Of a stretch of DNA of 64,000 nt, positions 53,066 through 64,000 are shown piece after piece; the first letter of the stretch is position 1, and each line of letters begins with the position of its first letter. A program made the position numbers and the translations under genes. The notes under the pieces are model-generated. The model did not search any database. It had not been told where the DNA came from and saw only the letters and a list, made by a program, of their open reading frames with translations. This DNA comes from Ornithodoros turicata (Eukaryota > Arthropoda > Arachnida > Ixodida > Argasidae). The stretch lies in contig NC_088204.1 of NCBI RefSeq assembly GCF_037126465.1, positions 75,763,807 through 75,827,806 of the forward strand. Reading direction: 5' to 3'.

Positions 53066-54571
53066 ATTATCAATTACCGCAGAGCGTTCTTGTCGTTATA
53101 CGTCAAGGATGGAACAGCAGCGGATATTCTCCCGCTCGGTCGGCATGGCGATGCAGCTGCCGCACGTAAATTTAGCAAACACATCTCCGTACAGTTCGAT
53201 TCTAATGTCGAGGTTGCCAGATCAGTTGTCACGTCCTGGTAACGTCCTGATCACGTCCTGAATCACCGAAGTGATTTCTGATGCGACTAGAGATGTGAAG
53301 CCCCGAAAAAAAAAAACGGAAACTTTGGGGGAAAAAAACATTTTTCTTCGGGTTTTTTTTTCCTCGTTTCGGGAAGAATTGACCAAAATTTCCAGGTGAT
53401 AAAATTCAAAAATGTAAATTTTCGTGCCTCCGATGCGTTCCAACCCACCAACAGTGCCTTAGGTGCCTCTAATCCGGCAACAACCACAAACTTAGAGCTC
53501 CGTCTGGCTATTCCAATCGATCGCCATCGCGTTCACATAATGTCGGAGTTCTGGTCGGAGTGGACGGGTTGTTCCAATTAACTATCGCTGAGTAGACAGC
53601 AGTCTCATGGGATGCTCTGCTCTGCATTTATGCCTAGAGGGTGAACACTACTAAGGTTTCTAGCTCATTGTATGCTGCGGCTTGGCCGGCAATGCTTCGA
53701 CTCAGCAGTAACCGCGCTTGTTTCTATTTTCACCGATTCGAGCCGGAAACTTGTACGTTTTATCATATCTCAATCACCATCATCTCTGCCGCACTAACTT
53801 GTGTGGTCCACCAAGGTGACGTTAGTGATGTCATGCGACACCGCAAAACCGACACCGAATGTGAAAATGACGTTCGTTTTTCTCCCTCATCTCTAAAATT
53901 ACGGTGCCATATCTGGTGGAATGAAATTTCGCTGATCATATCTACACAAAACTCACACTGAGTCGGACGCGACTCTAATCTCGAAATCAGTCGGCAACCC
54001 CGGCCGTGGTTCATCCACAATCGCAGGCGACTTTACGCAACAACCTTACCATATACCTCGATGTGTTTCACCAATCGCAACTACACCTCCTCTTTCAACT
54101 CTCTTTGCAGCACAACAATGGCATATTGAAAGGAACAAAGCACGCTTGTCCACTAATGCCCCCCCGGATATAGTTCCAGCGACGCGCCTGCTTGCGCGCT
54201 CATCATCGTGTCAGTAATACGGGCTAGGAAAGTCAGATTACCGGATCTCATGACGACGCGACATATCTCGGATGTTCCCGGGAGGCACTCGCTCAGGAAA
54301 GCAGGTCTGCTAGGTGTCCAAATTGACGGATGCTTGAGGCTATCATCTGCGTATATTTTCCCGGGGATGCTGGAGATGGTAATCTTGTATCGACCTCGTG
54401 GCAGTGACAAAAAGCTGGATACATCGTTACGACAATGCAGGCGCGGGTTTCCGATGTTATTGTCTTCTTCGTGCTAGATGTGTAATCACCTTTCGCAATG
54501 CTTTATGAGGTCGTCGACTTGCGTGAAAGTGCCAGGTATAGCATGTTGGGATATTTTGTTGAAGGGGTCAT
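53066..54571. other. Unassigned sequence
   Basis: Near 53290-53400 is AGAGATGTGAAGCCCCGAAA with long A and T runs that resembles the end of a hAT-type MITE, but no partner end was found. No gene recognised. Confidence 0.35.
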
Positions 54572-54620
54572 AACCCGGCCGAGGACGCCAGCAATTTGGT
54601 GCCAGGGTACAGGTCCCGAC
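54572..54620 (+). repeat. SINE-C fragment
   Basis: AACCCGGCCGAGGACGCCAG, TTGGTGCCAGGGTACAGG matches SINE-C just after its B box. Confidence 0.5.
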
Positions 54621-54804
54621 AAAAGTTTACGGAACACGTGAGTGGTGCGTTTTGTCTTCGGTGCGACACCCTAGCGGCAAGCAGAAGCGGGCTTGTGCGG
54701 AAGCGGGCAGTGTAGATCATAGTTGGCTGCCGACGTAATGCCACGGATTACCCATGCGACGAGGAATTAAGCGTCATACAATTAATATCTAGTTTTGCGA
54801 AGTA

Positions 54805-55135
54805 TGACATCATGTAGTGCGCAGTCTGGCACGCGTCTGGCAACATTGCTCCTTTACGGTCGGTTTCCTTCTCCTCACCACAGCTGCTGGCGGTCTTCCA
54901 GCGTGGGGTGGAGACCGGGAAGGTGTGCGAGTCGCTATAGGAGCTCGCCGTGACGTCATCCGCTCTTCGAGAATCCGAAACTATGAAGTTTTGCGTGTTG
55001 TCTCAAAAGTTCGTGGGACGCCCGTAATATTCACTGAGGGCATTCTGATTTAGCGTAGTTAATGTTTGAGCGTGGTTGATTAATTGATAATACGTAATGA
55101 AATATTTCATTTCTAGTGCGTTCTAGCACTTTAAT
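54805..55135 (+). repeat. Repeat F, copy 3
   Basis: CGTCTGGCAACATTGCTCC, CTCCTCACCACAGCT.CTGGC, GAGAATCCGAAACTATGAAG and a terminal CACTTTAA match 18525-18870 (inverse) and partly 10795-11115. The 78-codon frame at 54817-55053 runs across it and is not conserved. Confidence 0.55.
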
Positions 55136-58100
55136 CCACAGTTTGTAATATTGTAATGGATATATGCAATACACAAAGCAATACTTGTATCTGGAGCACG
55201 CTGCTTTTGTAATAGCATTTACAAAGCATGCGCTTTCCAAAGCTCGAGAGGCAGAGCGCCATTCGAAACGAGGGTTTCTCCTGTGGAGGAGCCGGCAGTT
55301 GCTATGGGAACAGGTATGCCTACGGCTTCCGACGAAGGTGCGCAGGCGTCTTTCTTGGTGGCGCATTATAGCCTCCGTTGCTGCTGCGCCATTAAAATAC
55401 CAATCATCGTCTTTCTTGGACGATAATGCGTGTTACATTTGTGAGAATTATCAACAGCTCTTGCCTCGGGTCTGTCATTTCGATGTTTAACGGAGAAAAG
55501 CTGGAAGCTGCTCACAGTGACGTAACGGGTTGCAGACCACTGTGATTGGCTGTGAATTTTACTAAAATATTTCGTATGGCGATATTAAACATCATAAATA
55601 TTCGTGCGATGGCTCTTTTTTAGCATGGTCTAAGAGCCTTCTAGTCTTTCTTTTTTACTTTTTTATGAGATTCTAACTACCGATGAGGGTGAGCAAGAAC
55701 TAAATAAGTATTCGTTGAAAGTACCTTTAAGTAATTGCAGAGGCGCTTAGCGGAACATCACCGCAAAATATCGGAGCCTGCACTGACGTCCTCGAGACTC
55801 TATGTTCCCCTCCTGATCCTACGTTCCCATAAAACGCAACTTAGCCCTAAGACTCTGGCAACCGCGGCAACATAGGCGTGTTGGGAGCACTAAATTATTG
55901 CTAATCCACCGATCCTTTAACGTAACTAGAGCCACAAGTGGCGGTCGCGGAGTCTAAGTACAATTTATGTATCCTAATACGAACTAATGTTCTACATCGC
56001 GAATGGCCGTTTCAGCAAAAGGGGCAATCTCTATTGCTTGCGAGTCGTTAAGAAATAAGGCGGGCACAAATGGCTGTTCGTTTATGGGCTTGAGCGAGGG
56101 CAAGCAAGTACTAATCCAACTTGAACGCGGGTTCGATCTACAAGATAGACCAATTATAACCCTACAGGGAATAAGAGTTTCAAGGGCTTTGAATGTGCAT
56201 GGTTGGCGCGAGACATAATGGAGAATTAGAAGCGGGTTTCTGCGAAAGACCTGCTTTCTTTTTTCCGCCAGGGGTAATGAGCCCGGGGTAATGTGTATCC
56301 CTATGTCTGTGGATGTTCCAATGGGCCCCTTTCATAATTGCCCATGGGAATGCGCCTGTGACCTTGAAGGCGCCAGGTAACATTCTTTCTGCGCTCGAAA
56401 GATGGCGTTTTGCACATTCCATTCACGCGGAAACCTGTCTCCTATATACGACGCATTCTCAGCAGACACGACGCTTCGACAGCTCCTGCGGGTGCAGCTT
56501 CCAGACATGTTTTGTGACTGGGTGCTATATACGCGTGGGTTTATTTTTGCGCGCGACAAGAATGGTTCGCCGTAGAGCCGCTAGGTTGCGATGTGACTAG
56601 GAAAGAGGTCTGTCTTGGTGAGGTGGGCACTCTCTCATTGACCTGCGCATGCGCAGTGTCTTCGGGGGCCGACGTGTCAAGGTTACGTACAGACTGGAGG
56701 GGGGGGATGATACATGCGAACTGGCTCGTGCTGTCTGCACTATTTTGCGGCTTCTCTGCGGACGACCGTTGGCGAATGTCGGTGAAGTTCCTTATGAAGT
56801 GCATGTGCTCCTCCCTACCTATAGGGTAGCGTGCCTGTAGATTGGAGGAGCAAATTTCATGGGACTTTAGTTGGGTCACTGCCGTTAGCGTTGCTGTAGG
56901 ATGGATGGATCGATAACGGCCTTCCCTTTTTATCTGCCGGTAGCATACGCCACCTATCTTGCTAGAAAATACAAGAGAGCTATACAATTTTGTTAATTAA
57001 TGATTAATTAACAGTGATTGAGCGCGCCCCCTGGCCGAGGCGTTCCTTCCTATGCAGCATGTCCCCATCCTGCAGCCATAGTTACCTTTGTAAAATTACG
57101 TATATGCAGAGAAATAAAGAGCGAGAAAGAGAGTGGTGAGCTCAGTGTAGTCCAAACAAAAAAAAAAAAAAACAAAAAAAAACTTAAAGCCTCCGAATCT
57201 CAGTAAAACAAAGTTCTTAAATGTCAGCGCAGCTTCGAGTACAAAGCGGAACTTGCGGCTCCAGAGAGCGATTCAGTATCATTACATTATCCAACAAAGT
57301 TTCAATTCAGCTGAGTAGAATGCCAAGTAGGCTGAGTAGAATGTCAAGTTTAGCACGTGCTGCCATCTATTCCCTCCATGACGTGTGTCACAGCTTATAC
57401 ACGTGGATGCTGTTTCGGATAGACAACAACAACAACAATATGTAGATGAGGTGACGACGAATGAGCAAAACTTGCCACTTAATTCAGGTCTCACTACTCC
57501 AAGGCACCTTTGTCAGTATATGTGACATAAAATAATGACGCGATAGGTAAATAATGATCCTCGTCCTTGTATATGTCCTGTCGCCGTCCTGTAATCAGGC
57601 CCTGATATGACATGATAACACATGTCCATGCATGCCCGAGGTTGCGTATCTACTGCGTACCAGCCGTAACGCACACCCGACATATACCCCCATGGACCCC
57701 CATAACGGATAGACATCAGCAAACGCATCACTATGGAACTATATCATTTTAGACACCCGCACACACTTTCGAGCCCGTCGACAAAGTTTCAAAACATACA
57801 CTGTCATACTATAGTGTGACGTCGATGTCGTTATAAACTCTTCGTTCGACGTGTTCGGGTTCGACGTGTAGCAAAATGTATTTCGCGCCGTAATTGCCCA
57901 AAGGCCCGTGATGATTTTCTCTCGCGGGCCTCCAACCGCGGGTGAGTTATCTGTCAATATTTACCGTGATTATCTCCGAGCTCGGCCCAATATTTATTAT
58001 ATACCGTTCCAGCGCTCGCACCTCTATATATTTTTGTGCTGTTAGTACGTAATAAGCGGCGAGACGAGGGTTCCCGTTAATATTGAAGGACGTCGTACAC

Positions 58101-58668
58101 ATGGTTGTTAGAGGCCTTCTGTGAGGTTCACCCGAGAGTGGAGAAAGTTTGTTGGCCATCACGATGATATGTTATGCGTGTGAGACGTTACTTTGTTACT
58201 TTGTAGGTAGTTGCATTACTGCATGCGACTGACGTGCGCGTGCACGTAAGTTATCTTGCTTTTGCCTGCATTACCGGAACGTGGTGTGCGGTGGGAGAAG
58301 GGAGGTTAGGGTTAATATTTTTCTTTGCAGGTCTCACGTGCGCGTAGTAATGAAGAAGGTGACGTCAAACAGTGCTTTTCGCGAAACTTTCACTTGTCAA
58401 CTTTTATACACTATTGAAGTTATGAATTGCGCTGCATATCAATGTATCAGTTTCTGATTTAATTTAACTTATTAGTACCCTAAGCACCAGTATGAGGAGT
58501 ATTATGTGACGGACTGGACTTTTTGTTTGTTGCATTTCCGCTTTGTTAAACAGCACTAAACATACCGTAACAGAGAATAACCTAATAAATAGTATGAATA
58601 ATGTACCTTTCAGACTAAACATTAAGCTATACTAAAATAAGATCAAGCATACCGTAATGATACATAAC
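55136..58668. other. Unassigned sequence
   Basis: No gene or repeat family recognised. Frames of 95-148 codons (55031-55366 minus, 55164-55490, 56313-56600, 56541-56987 minus) overlap on opposite strands and lack domains. A-rich runs lie at 57158-57182 and a (CAA)n run at about 57423-57438. Confidence 0.3.
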
Positions 58669-58703
58669 CGATTTTTATGCGTTATAGCCAGTGCATAAAA
58701 ATC
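58669..58703. repeat. Short hairpin CGATTTTTATGC
   Basis: CGATTTTTATGC and GCATAAAAATCG face each other around about 11 nt. Possibly a small foldback; no transcript evidence. Confidence 0.45.
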
Positions 58704-59600
58704 GAAAGGTCAACGTTTGCTAGCAGCTCTTCGGCGAGCTATGATTTGGAGCGAGTCAGCTCCTATTGGTCAAGTCCGCCCCTAAATCTAAAGACATCTG
58801 TGATTGGTTGCCATGACATGCGCAACAGATATTGCGAACTATTTGACTCAGGAGACACTTGACTCACTATGGACCAATGAGTCTCATGAGATTAGACAAA
58901 TTCAATCTGCAGCCGCTCACCCGCTGAGATTAAAATGGTGGTCGATCCGGGAATGCATTCGCAGACAGTATATATGTATACAAAGTGTCTTTTAGTACAG
59001 ATAGTCTCGTGGCAAATAAAAAAACATCGGCCACTGTACACCAGATTTCGATTTTTAGCGGCCACGTTATTACTACATTGTGAATCGTCATAGCGTCACG
59101 TGACCGAGGTAAAAAACTACCGAAGATCTTTTGGACAATCGCTAGGACATCCTTAACAGCAGTTTATTTTATTTTTTTCCAATCCATGCTGTGGTCCTGT
59201 ACTTTATGTCAAAAACGAATTGCTGCTGACGATGACAGTGTAGGAGATACACTGCAAAATCTATGCAATGAATGAATGAATATAAAAAATTCATCTCAGC
59301 TAGCTTTTACGGTGACTTTATAAACGTATTCTTGGTCTTGATTTCGGTATGTCTCCACAGACGATATTAACGCTCACGGCTCGCTGTTACTGCACACTGC
59401 AGTATCGCCATCCATATCATATTGATAAGTTTACATGCACTCCCAGCCGAGGACAGCTGTTTCGCTCTACTTGGAGCTCGTCAGCCCGGCGCAGGGAAGT
59501 GACACCATCTTGCGTCGGCGCTAGCAGTGCGTCTCAGCGAGACGTCAATGTTCCACGGTGACGGCGCCACCTGTGGAGGCCGCAGCGCGAGCCTCCAACT
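58704..59600. other. Unassigned sequence
   Basis: No gene or repeat recognised. Confidence 0.3.
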
Positions 59601-59729
59601 ACATACACAGAGGAAAATTAGCCGAAGCTCTGTGGCTGCACGTTGAGCATGTGTTTACAATTTGATCAAATTATAAACACGCGCTCAACGTGCAGCCACG
59701 GAGCTTCGGCTAATTTTCCTTTGTATGTA
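59601..59729. repeat. Hairpin MITE, 129 bp
   Basis: Arms of about 58 bp: GAGGAAAATTAGCCGAAGCT...TGGCTGCACGTTGAGC and its inverse CTCAACGTGCAGCCAC...AGCTTCGGCTAATTTTCC, with few mismatches and a loop of about 13 nt. TATA-like sequence follows 15-20 bases beyond. Confidence 0.65.
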
Positions 59730-61507
59730 TCATATTTATAGTTTGGTATATAAAAAGGGGGGACCGTAGAAACCTAGCTGTCACGCCGTCCATCGCCCAC
59801 CCAGTTTAGCGGTTCCACAAAGGAAAGCGTCAAAATACACGGAGCAAGCGCAAATCCTAACCTGGTTCCCTTGAGCGTGAAGCATAACATCCCCCATTGC
59901 TCACTCTCATTTCTATTTCTCAAAAGCGACAGCTGCGACGTTCCTCTGAGACAGAGTAAAGGTGCTCAACTGTACGGGGATGCTTTCTTTACGCTTTGCT
60001 ATTCATCTTTTTATTTCTTTTTCTCCCTCTCTCTCTCTCTCTCACTGTCGTCTTCGATCGGTCCCGCTTTACCCTATCCATAAACATGACCGCTTCCAAC
60101 CGACCGCAGGTGCGTCCAAGTGCGGGAAGCCGCGCGCAGCGTCTTGGGAATACGCTTCTCTCAACGTTTAGGCTTTCGTCTTCCTCATCTCTCATCCACT
60201 CACGGTTCTGACTCGTATAAATAAATAAACAAAAACAATATAGTCTCGTGGTCTAAAGGAGGACGCTCACTGTTTTTCTTTGTTTGTTTGTCTTGGTATA
60301 CTGTGACAGTATATCGGCGCTTGCTGATACGCGCGTATTATTGAAAGGGCGCAATCATTCCTTTTTTTTTTTTTTTTTCGCTCTGCCTTCAGCGAGTGGA
60401 TTGGCCGTCCTCGACTTGGAAAGTGGTTTCGGTTTCTTGCAGCGTCGTCTGCTAGTTTTATCGAGTTTTCTCCTAGGCGTTGTTTCGTATCTTGTTTTTT
60501 TGCGGCGCCCCAAGGCCAGAAGAAAGAAAAAATATGGAGAGGTTGCAAGCTGTCTTGCTGTAGTGTTGTATTGTTTTCGTGTGTTGGGAAATCGCAAATT
60601 GAATTGCAGGTGAAAATGATTTGTTTTTGTTTTTTGTTTTTGTCTTCTGCCACAATCGATACTGAAAGATGTCTATAGGATTTGTCTAGCATCACCTGTG
60701 TTTTGTTCGGGAACGAGTACGGTGCAAAGGTTCTTGTACCTAACACGGAATAAAAGAAAAAAAAAAGGTTATTGTAGGCATTCTGTGACACAAATAAAAT
60801 TGGCGTTGCATTTGCTGTTACAAAACAAGTATCTTAAATAGCCTTTGTGAGAGATATAAGAAGACGTGAATCATATTAAGCTTAAAAAGAGCAACCATAT
60901 AGGAGCTATATTTTGCAGTGGAACTTCGATGCAATAATGTGCGTGATATCTAACCTAAAAATCATGAAAACTAACCATTTCAAATAAAATCACCGCACTG
61001 GTTGTACACAAGCCACAGACTGCGTGACGGGGAAGAAAAGTATTTTCCTTGAACGGCTTGAAGTATGGACGCGACCCTAATTCAAACATGATAGGAAATG
61101 GGTCTCAACTTATGTGTTGAGTTGCACCGCAGAACAACGCGCATTCCGAAAAAAAATATATATATATATTGCGTGATGCATATTGTTCGGGAGAAAGCAA
61201 TGCAGGAAGTAATGCAGGAATTATTTCTTGAATTTGCCTACTTCGGACGTTCCTCGCATGTCTCGTGACGCCGTGATTAATATCGATGATAATGGCTCAA
61301 TTAACCTAAAAAATGAGTACATACGTATATGAAGAGCTACGCTGTAATTAATAATTCATGAAAGGAGGACAGTAATTCTTAGGTAGTCAGCGCTGTCATT
61401 CTCTTGGGGAAACGCGGTTTACATTTTTACAAGTCGTTGCTATACTACGTAATCTCATGTTCTGTTGCAGCGTGACCCCATGACCACCCACACGAAGTAA
61501 TTATATA
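59730..61507. other. Unassigned sequence
   Basis: No gene recognised. The 174-codon minus frame at 60267-60791 and the 109-codon plus frame at 60284-60613 overlap and read long A/T runs. GTCGTCTGCT lies at 60444-60453. Confidence 0.3.
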
Positions 61508-61509
61508 TA

Positions 61510-61687
61510 CAGTCAAACTCCTTTATAGCGAACACCTTTTTAACGAAAATACCACTACAGCAAATTTTTTTTGCGGTCCCGCCGGAGCCTATAGGTCCAA
61601 TAAGAGACATCCTTTTTAACGAAAAAAACCTTTACTGCGAATTTTTTTTTGCTGTCCTCTGACTTTCGTTGTAAAGGAGTTTGACTG
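61510..61687. mobile_element. Small Tigger/pogo-like MITE
   Basis: CAGTCAAACTCCTTTA at the left and TAAAGGAGTTTGACTG at the right, with TA outside each end (61508-61509, 61688-61689). The 178-bp interior has a repeated TTTTTAACGAAAA motif. The right flank is a (TA)n run. Confidence 0.7.
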
Positions 61688-61689
61688 TA

Positions 61690-62089
61690 TATATATATAT
61701 ATATATTATTGCTGTTGTAGTACCATACTTCCATCTCATTATCACCCTACAATATCCTGAATGTTCCGTCCTTTAGTTTTTTTTTGTTTTTTTTTCTTCT
61801 AAATGCATGTTCCCAGAGTGCGTTATGGTCCTGCAACATGGTTCCTTTCCAGAATCTCGCGTGAACAGGAAACTTTGCCATTGTTCCTTCCCACAGCTCA
61901 TCCTGAAATAAAAGCCGCATCGTGGCCCCTTCCGGGAACATACCGCCATGGGTTTACCATCATGATTTACATTGTGGGATCCTATTCCCACTCTCGGGGG
62001 CAAAGCCCGTCCATTCGATCCCAGTGGAAGGCGAAGCACAGATGCAAACACAAGATATACTAAGCAACCGCTATTTTAATAACTTACAT
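61690..62089. other. Unassigned sequence
   Basis: A (TA)n run to about 61706, then nothing recognised. Confidence 0.35.
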
Positions 62090-63640
62090 ATTACAGTCTC
62101 TTTCTTGTCTGCTTCCACGTCCACCCTGACCCAAAACCCCTTCGTCGTCCTCCTTTTTACTACCAGTCCTTCACCTCTTCGTAGTCCTCCAACGTCCCAA
62201 CTTCGTCCACTTCTCCTTACACTTCCCCCACCGCAAAACATCGCACACAGTTTCACAACCAAAAACAACTACAATGCAGTAATGCAGCAACCCAAACAAC
62301 TACAATGTTTCCTGTAGAGGTCGTCGTCGTCGTCGTCGAACTCCAGGACTACGTCGTCTCCAGAATTCGGTGGAGTTGAAAGCCTTAAGAGGTCGGGCAT
62401 ATGCCTCCTCAATGTATTTTGCGCTGAGGCTACGTCCCCGCTGTTGGACTGTTGTTTAGCACGGTGAAGTGGTCCTTGTCGATGCGTTCGACGGTGCAGG
62501 TCGGGGACTTGACACAGAGGACATAGAAGTCGCCTTTCCTCCTCAGTCAGCGGAATCGGGGGATCGTTGAGGTGTCGGTCTGTCAGCAACAGGCCTCTGA
62601 AAGGTTGAGGCACTCTCGCCGGGTCGTCGGTGCGAAGCGGGCGGGGTTGAGAGGTCCACCGAGAGCGGGAGGCCCACGATACAGGTCTGTCTCCCGCTAC
62701 GACGGTCCATGTAGCCACTGCACCGGTGAGTTGGTGGCTTCGATCGGCTCAGACCCTGAGGCCGGGCGGTAGACGAACTAGCTCCTGGAGAGCGTCCAGG
62801 CCCGCGACCACTCCTACTCCCCACCATAGTCGCTTACCACAAACACAATGCCACAACCCACCACACCTCTTCAAACGCCCCCAGCGGACTCTTCCTACAT
62901 CGCACAGTGGTCCTTCCTACAGTTCACTGTGCTCCTGAAAACACCACCGCAAATCATTTCCACTACCCTCCGCTACTCCTCAAACCTCAACCGTAGCCGC
63001 TTCTCCAAACTGACCGGAGCTATTCAATCCCAGATTGTGGCCACTTTTTGCATCCCACCGTATACACTTAAGCAACCCTCCTCTTGGACGCAACCCAACT
63101 TGGACTTTCTGCAACCCACCGCTGCTATTCATTTGTCCACCGTGACCACTTCCCCAAACCAAACAGAGTTCCTCAGGTCTTCCCTGTGACCTCCTTCCAA
63201 CGTTCCTCCACCTCTCGCACCTCTCGTTCCAACAACGTTCAACCTCTCGCAACCCACCGCCTCTCTTCACAATCTCCACCGTAACCAGTCAGCTTCCGTT
63301 GATCAAGCGTAGTTCCTCAAGCCTCCATTGTCGCTTCTTAACGCAGCTGACAGTGTGCTCCCTAGAAACCCCACCACATTTTCGTTGATGCAGTCTACCG
63401 CAGCCTCAAACAAAGTTCTTATCCTGCTCCATTCCAGTTTCCATTACAGTCGATGCCACACTTCCGCCTGGAACAGTGACAACCAACATCCTATATCCCA
63501 TCGATTTCTCCCTCGTTGTCTTTTATTTTTACTTCATATAATCCGTGACCCTTACATGCGTTACTTTTCAATCACGCTTCCTCAACGTCGTTTCCAAGTC
63601 GCCCAATGATCGAACCTGGTCACGCACGCATATCAACGAC
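62090..63640. other. Strand-skewed C/T-rich segment with degenerate internal repeats
   Basis: From 62090 to 62310 and from 62835 to 63640 the plus strand is rich in C and T and poor in G. Words such as CAACCCACCGC, GAGTTCCTCAG, CCAAAC and ACAACTACAATG recur, suggesting decayed tandem repeats or a 5' UTR read from the minus strand. The middle part (62320-62830) has ordinary G content and minus-strand open frames. Confidence 0.4.
62269..62827 (-). CDS. Two overlapping hypothetical minus-strand ORFs (94 and 149 residues)
   Basis: One frame starts at ATG (62825-62827) and gives a Ser/Arg/Pro-rich 94-residue product. Another (62269-62718) gives 149 residues with LTEEERRLLCPLCQV, a possible C-x2-C pair followed by His-rich sequence, and an Asp run LEFDDDDDDL near its end from a (GTC)n repeat at about 62320-62337. 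I do not recognise either product. They could be parts of one damaged retroelement gene joined by a frameshift, or chance frames. Confidence 0.2.
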
Positions 63641-64000
63641 GACGTTGTTACAGATTTTGGAAGCAGAACGAAACGGCAAATAAGGAAGCAAGTCGGAAAA
63701 TCACTACAGCAGGCGTAGCTGTAGTATCTGTCACGTGCTTGGAACAACAATTCGGGGAACAGCGAAGGAGAGCGAGAAAGGAAGAAAAGAAGACGAAGGA
63801 GAAGGAAGGTGAGGGAGATGAGGTCGAAGAAGAAAGACAAAGCGGGATGAAAGCAAATACGGCGGAGATCTGTAACGAAAACCCTAGACTATATATGGGC
63901 GGTATAGGGACAGCAAACACGAGCGGGGTTTTTATTCTTTCGCTTGTCAGATACGACGGGTCGAGTTCGGCGTTGACAGTATAGAGACAGATATGAAATT
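63641..64000. other. Unassigned sequence to window end
   Basis: A purine-rich stretch (63760-63845) gives a Glu/Lys/Arg-rich 81-codon plus frame with no recognisable family. Nothing else is seen. Confidence 0.3.

Noticed and set aside
60267..60791. 174-codon minus frame
   Set aside because: It reads poly-A/T runs as Lys and Phe strings and overlaps a plus frame; no family resemblance.

Overview
The window looks like repeat-dense, intergenic or intronic DNA from an arthropod, most probably a tick or other acarine. The evidence is many tRNA-derived SINEs, APE-type LINEs, palindromic foldback elements, TA-target and 8-bp-target miniature DNA transposons, a decayed Copia element, poly-G and (TG)n tracts, no bacterial operon structure, and tRNA-like sequences that are clearly SINE heads. 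The species assignment is an inference. I recognise no single-copy host gene; every convincing coding block belongs to a transposable element.

Layout. 1-408: the last 97 codons and 3' tail of an RNase-H-type LINE (LINE-A). 2-14.3 kb: SINEs of two families that share a core, a TAA-target MITE, a 786-bp perfectly bounded palindromic foldback, pogo/Tigger-like elements (6.6 and 12.9 kb), and a SINE broken by a hAT-like MITE and then by a LINE tail (9.5-9.9 kb). 16.1-17.6 kb: an inverted duplication carrying an 80-100 residue ORF in each arm. 19.9-20.3 kb: SINE tails. 21.3-23.9 kb: a Copia relic interrupted by a SINE with a 13-bp target duplication and by a MITE. 24.6-25.7 kb: a foldback with repeated hairpins, then the 3' end of a second LINE (LINE-E, poly-C tail). 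26.7-32.9 kb: a near-intact CR1/L2-like LINE (LINE-D) whose ORF2 is split by a 455-bp insertion; a sister copy of the inserted element lies inverted at 26.7 kb. 27.8-28.4 kb: an AT-rich repeat and a minisatellite of CCGGAAGT motifs. 34-40 kb: MITEs, an inverted copy of the AT-rich repeat, and an 837-bp hAT-like element with exact 35-bp terminal repeats. 43.8-47.6 kb: a 17-bp minisatellite, a Tigger-like element, a 142-bp palindrome and a 900-bp foldback. 48-64 kb: mostly unassigned sequence with SINEs, one hairpin MITE, one small Tigger-like MITE and a strand-skewed C/T-rich segment near the end.

How it fits together. The LINEs would supply the reverse transcriptase and endonuclease that move themselves and, by inference, the SINEs. 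Short 5'-truncated LINE tails with 8-11 bp target duplications show that this happened locally. The DNA elements carry no transposase here, so they are non-autonomous. Nested insertions give a relative order of events at 9.5-9.9, 21.3-23.9, 30.8 and 36.6 kb. The least expected signals are the 10-mer GTCGTCTGCT, found nine times in 64 kb, the inverted duplicated ORF at 16-17 kb, and the shared core of two SINE families. All similarities between segments were found by eye; no alignment or database search was run.
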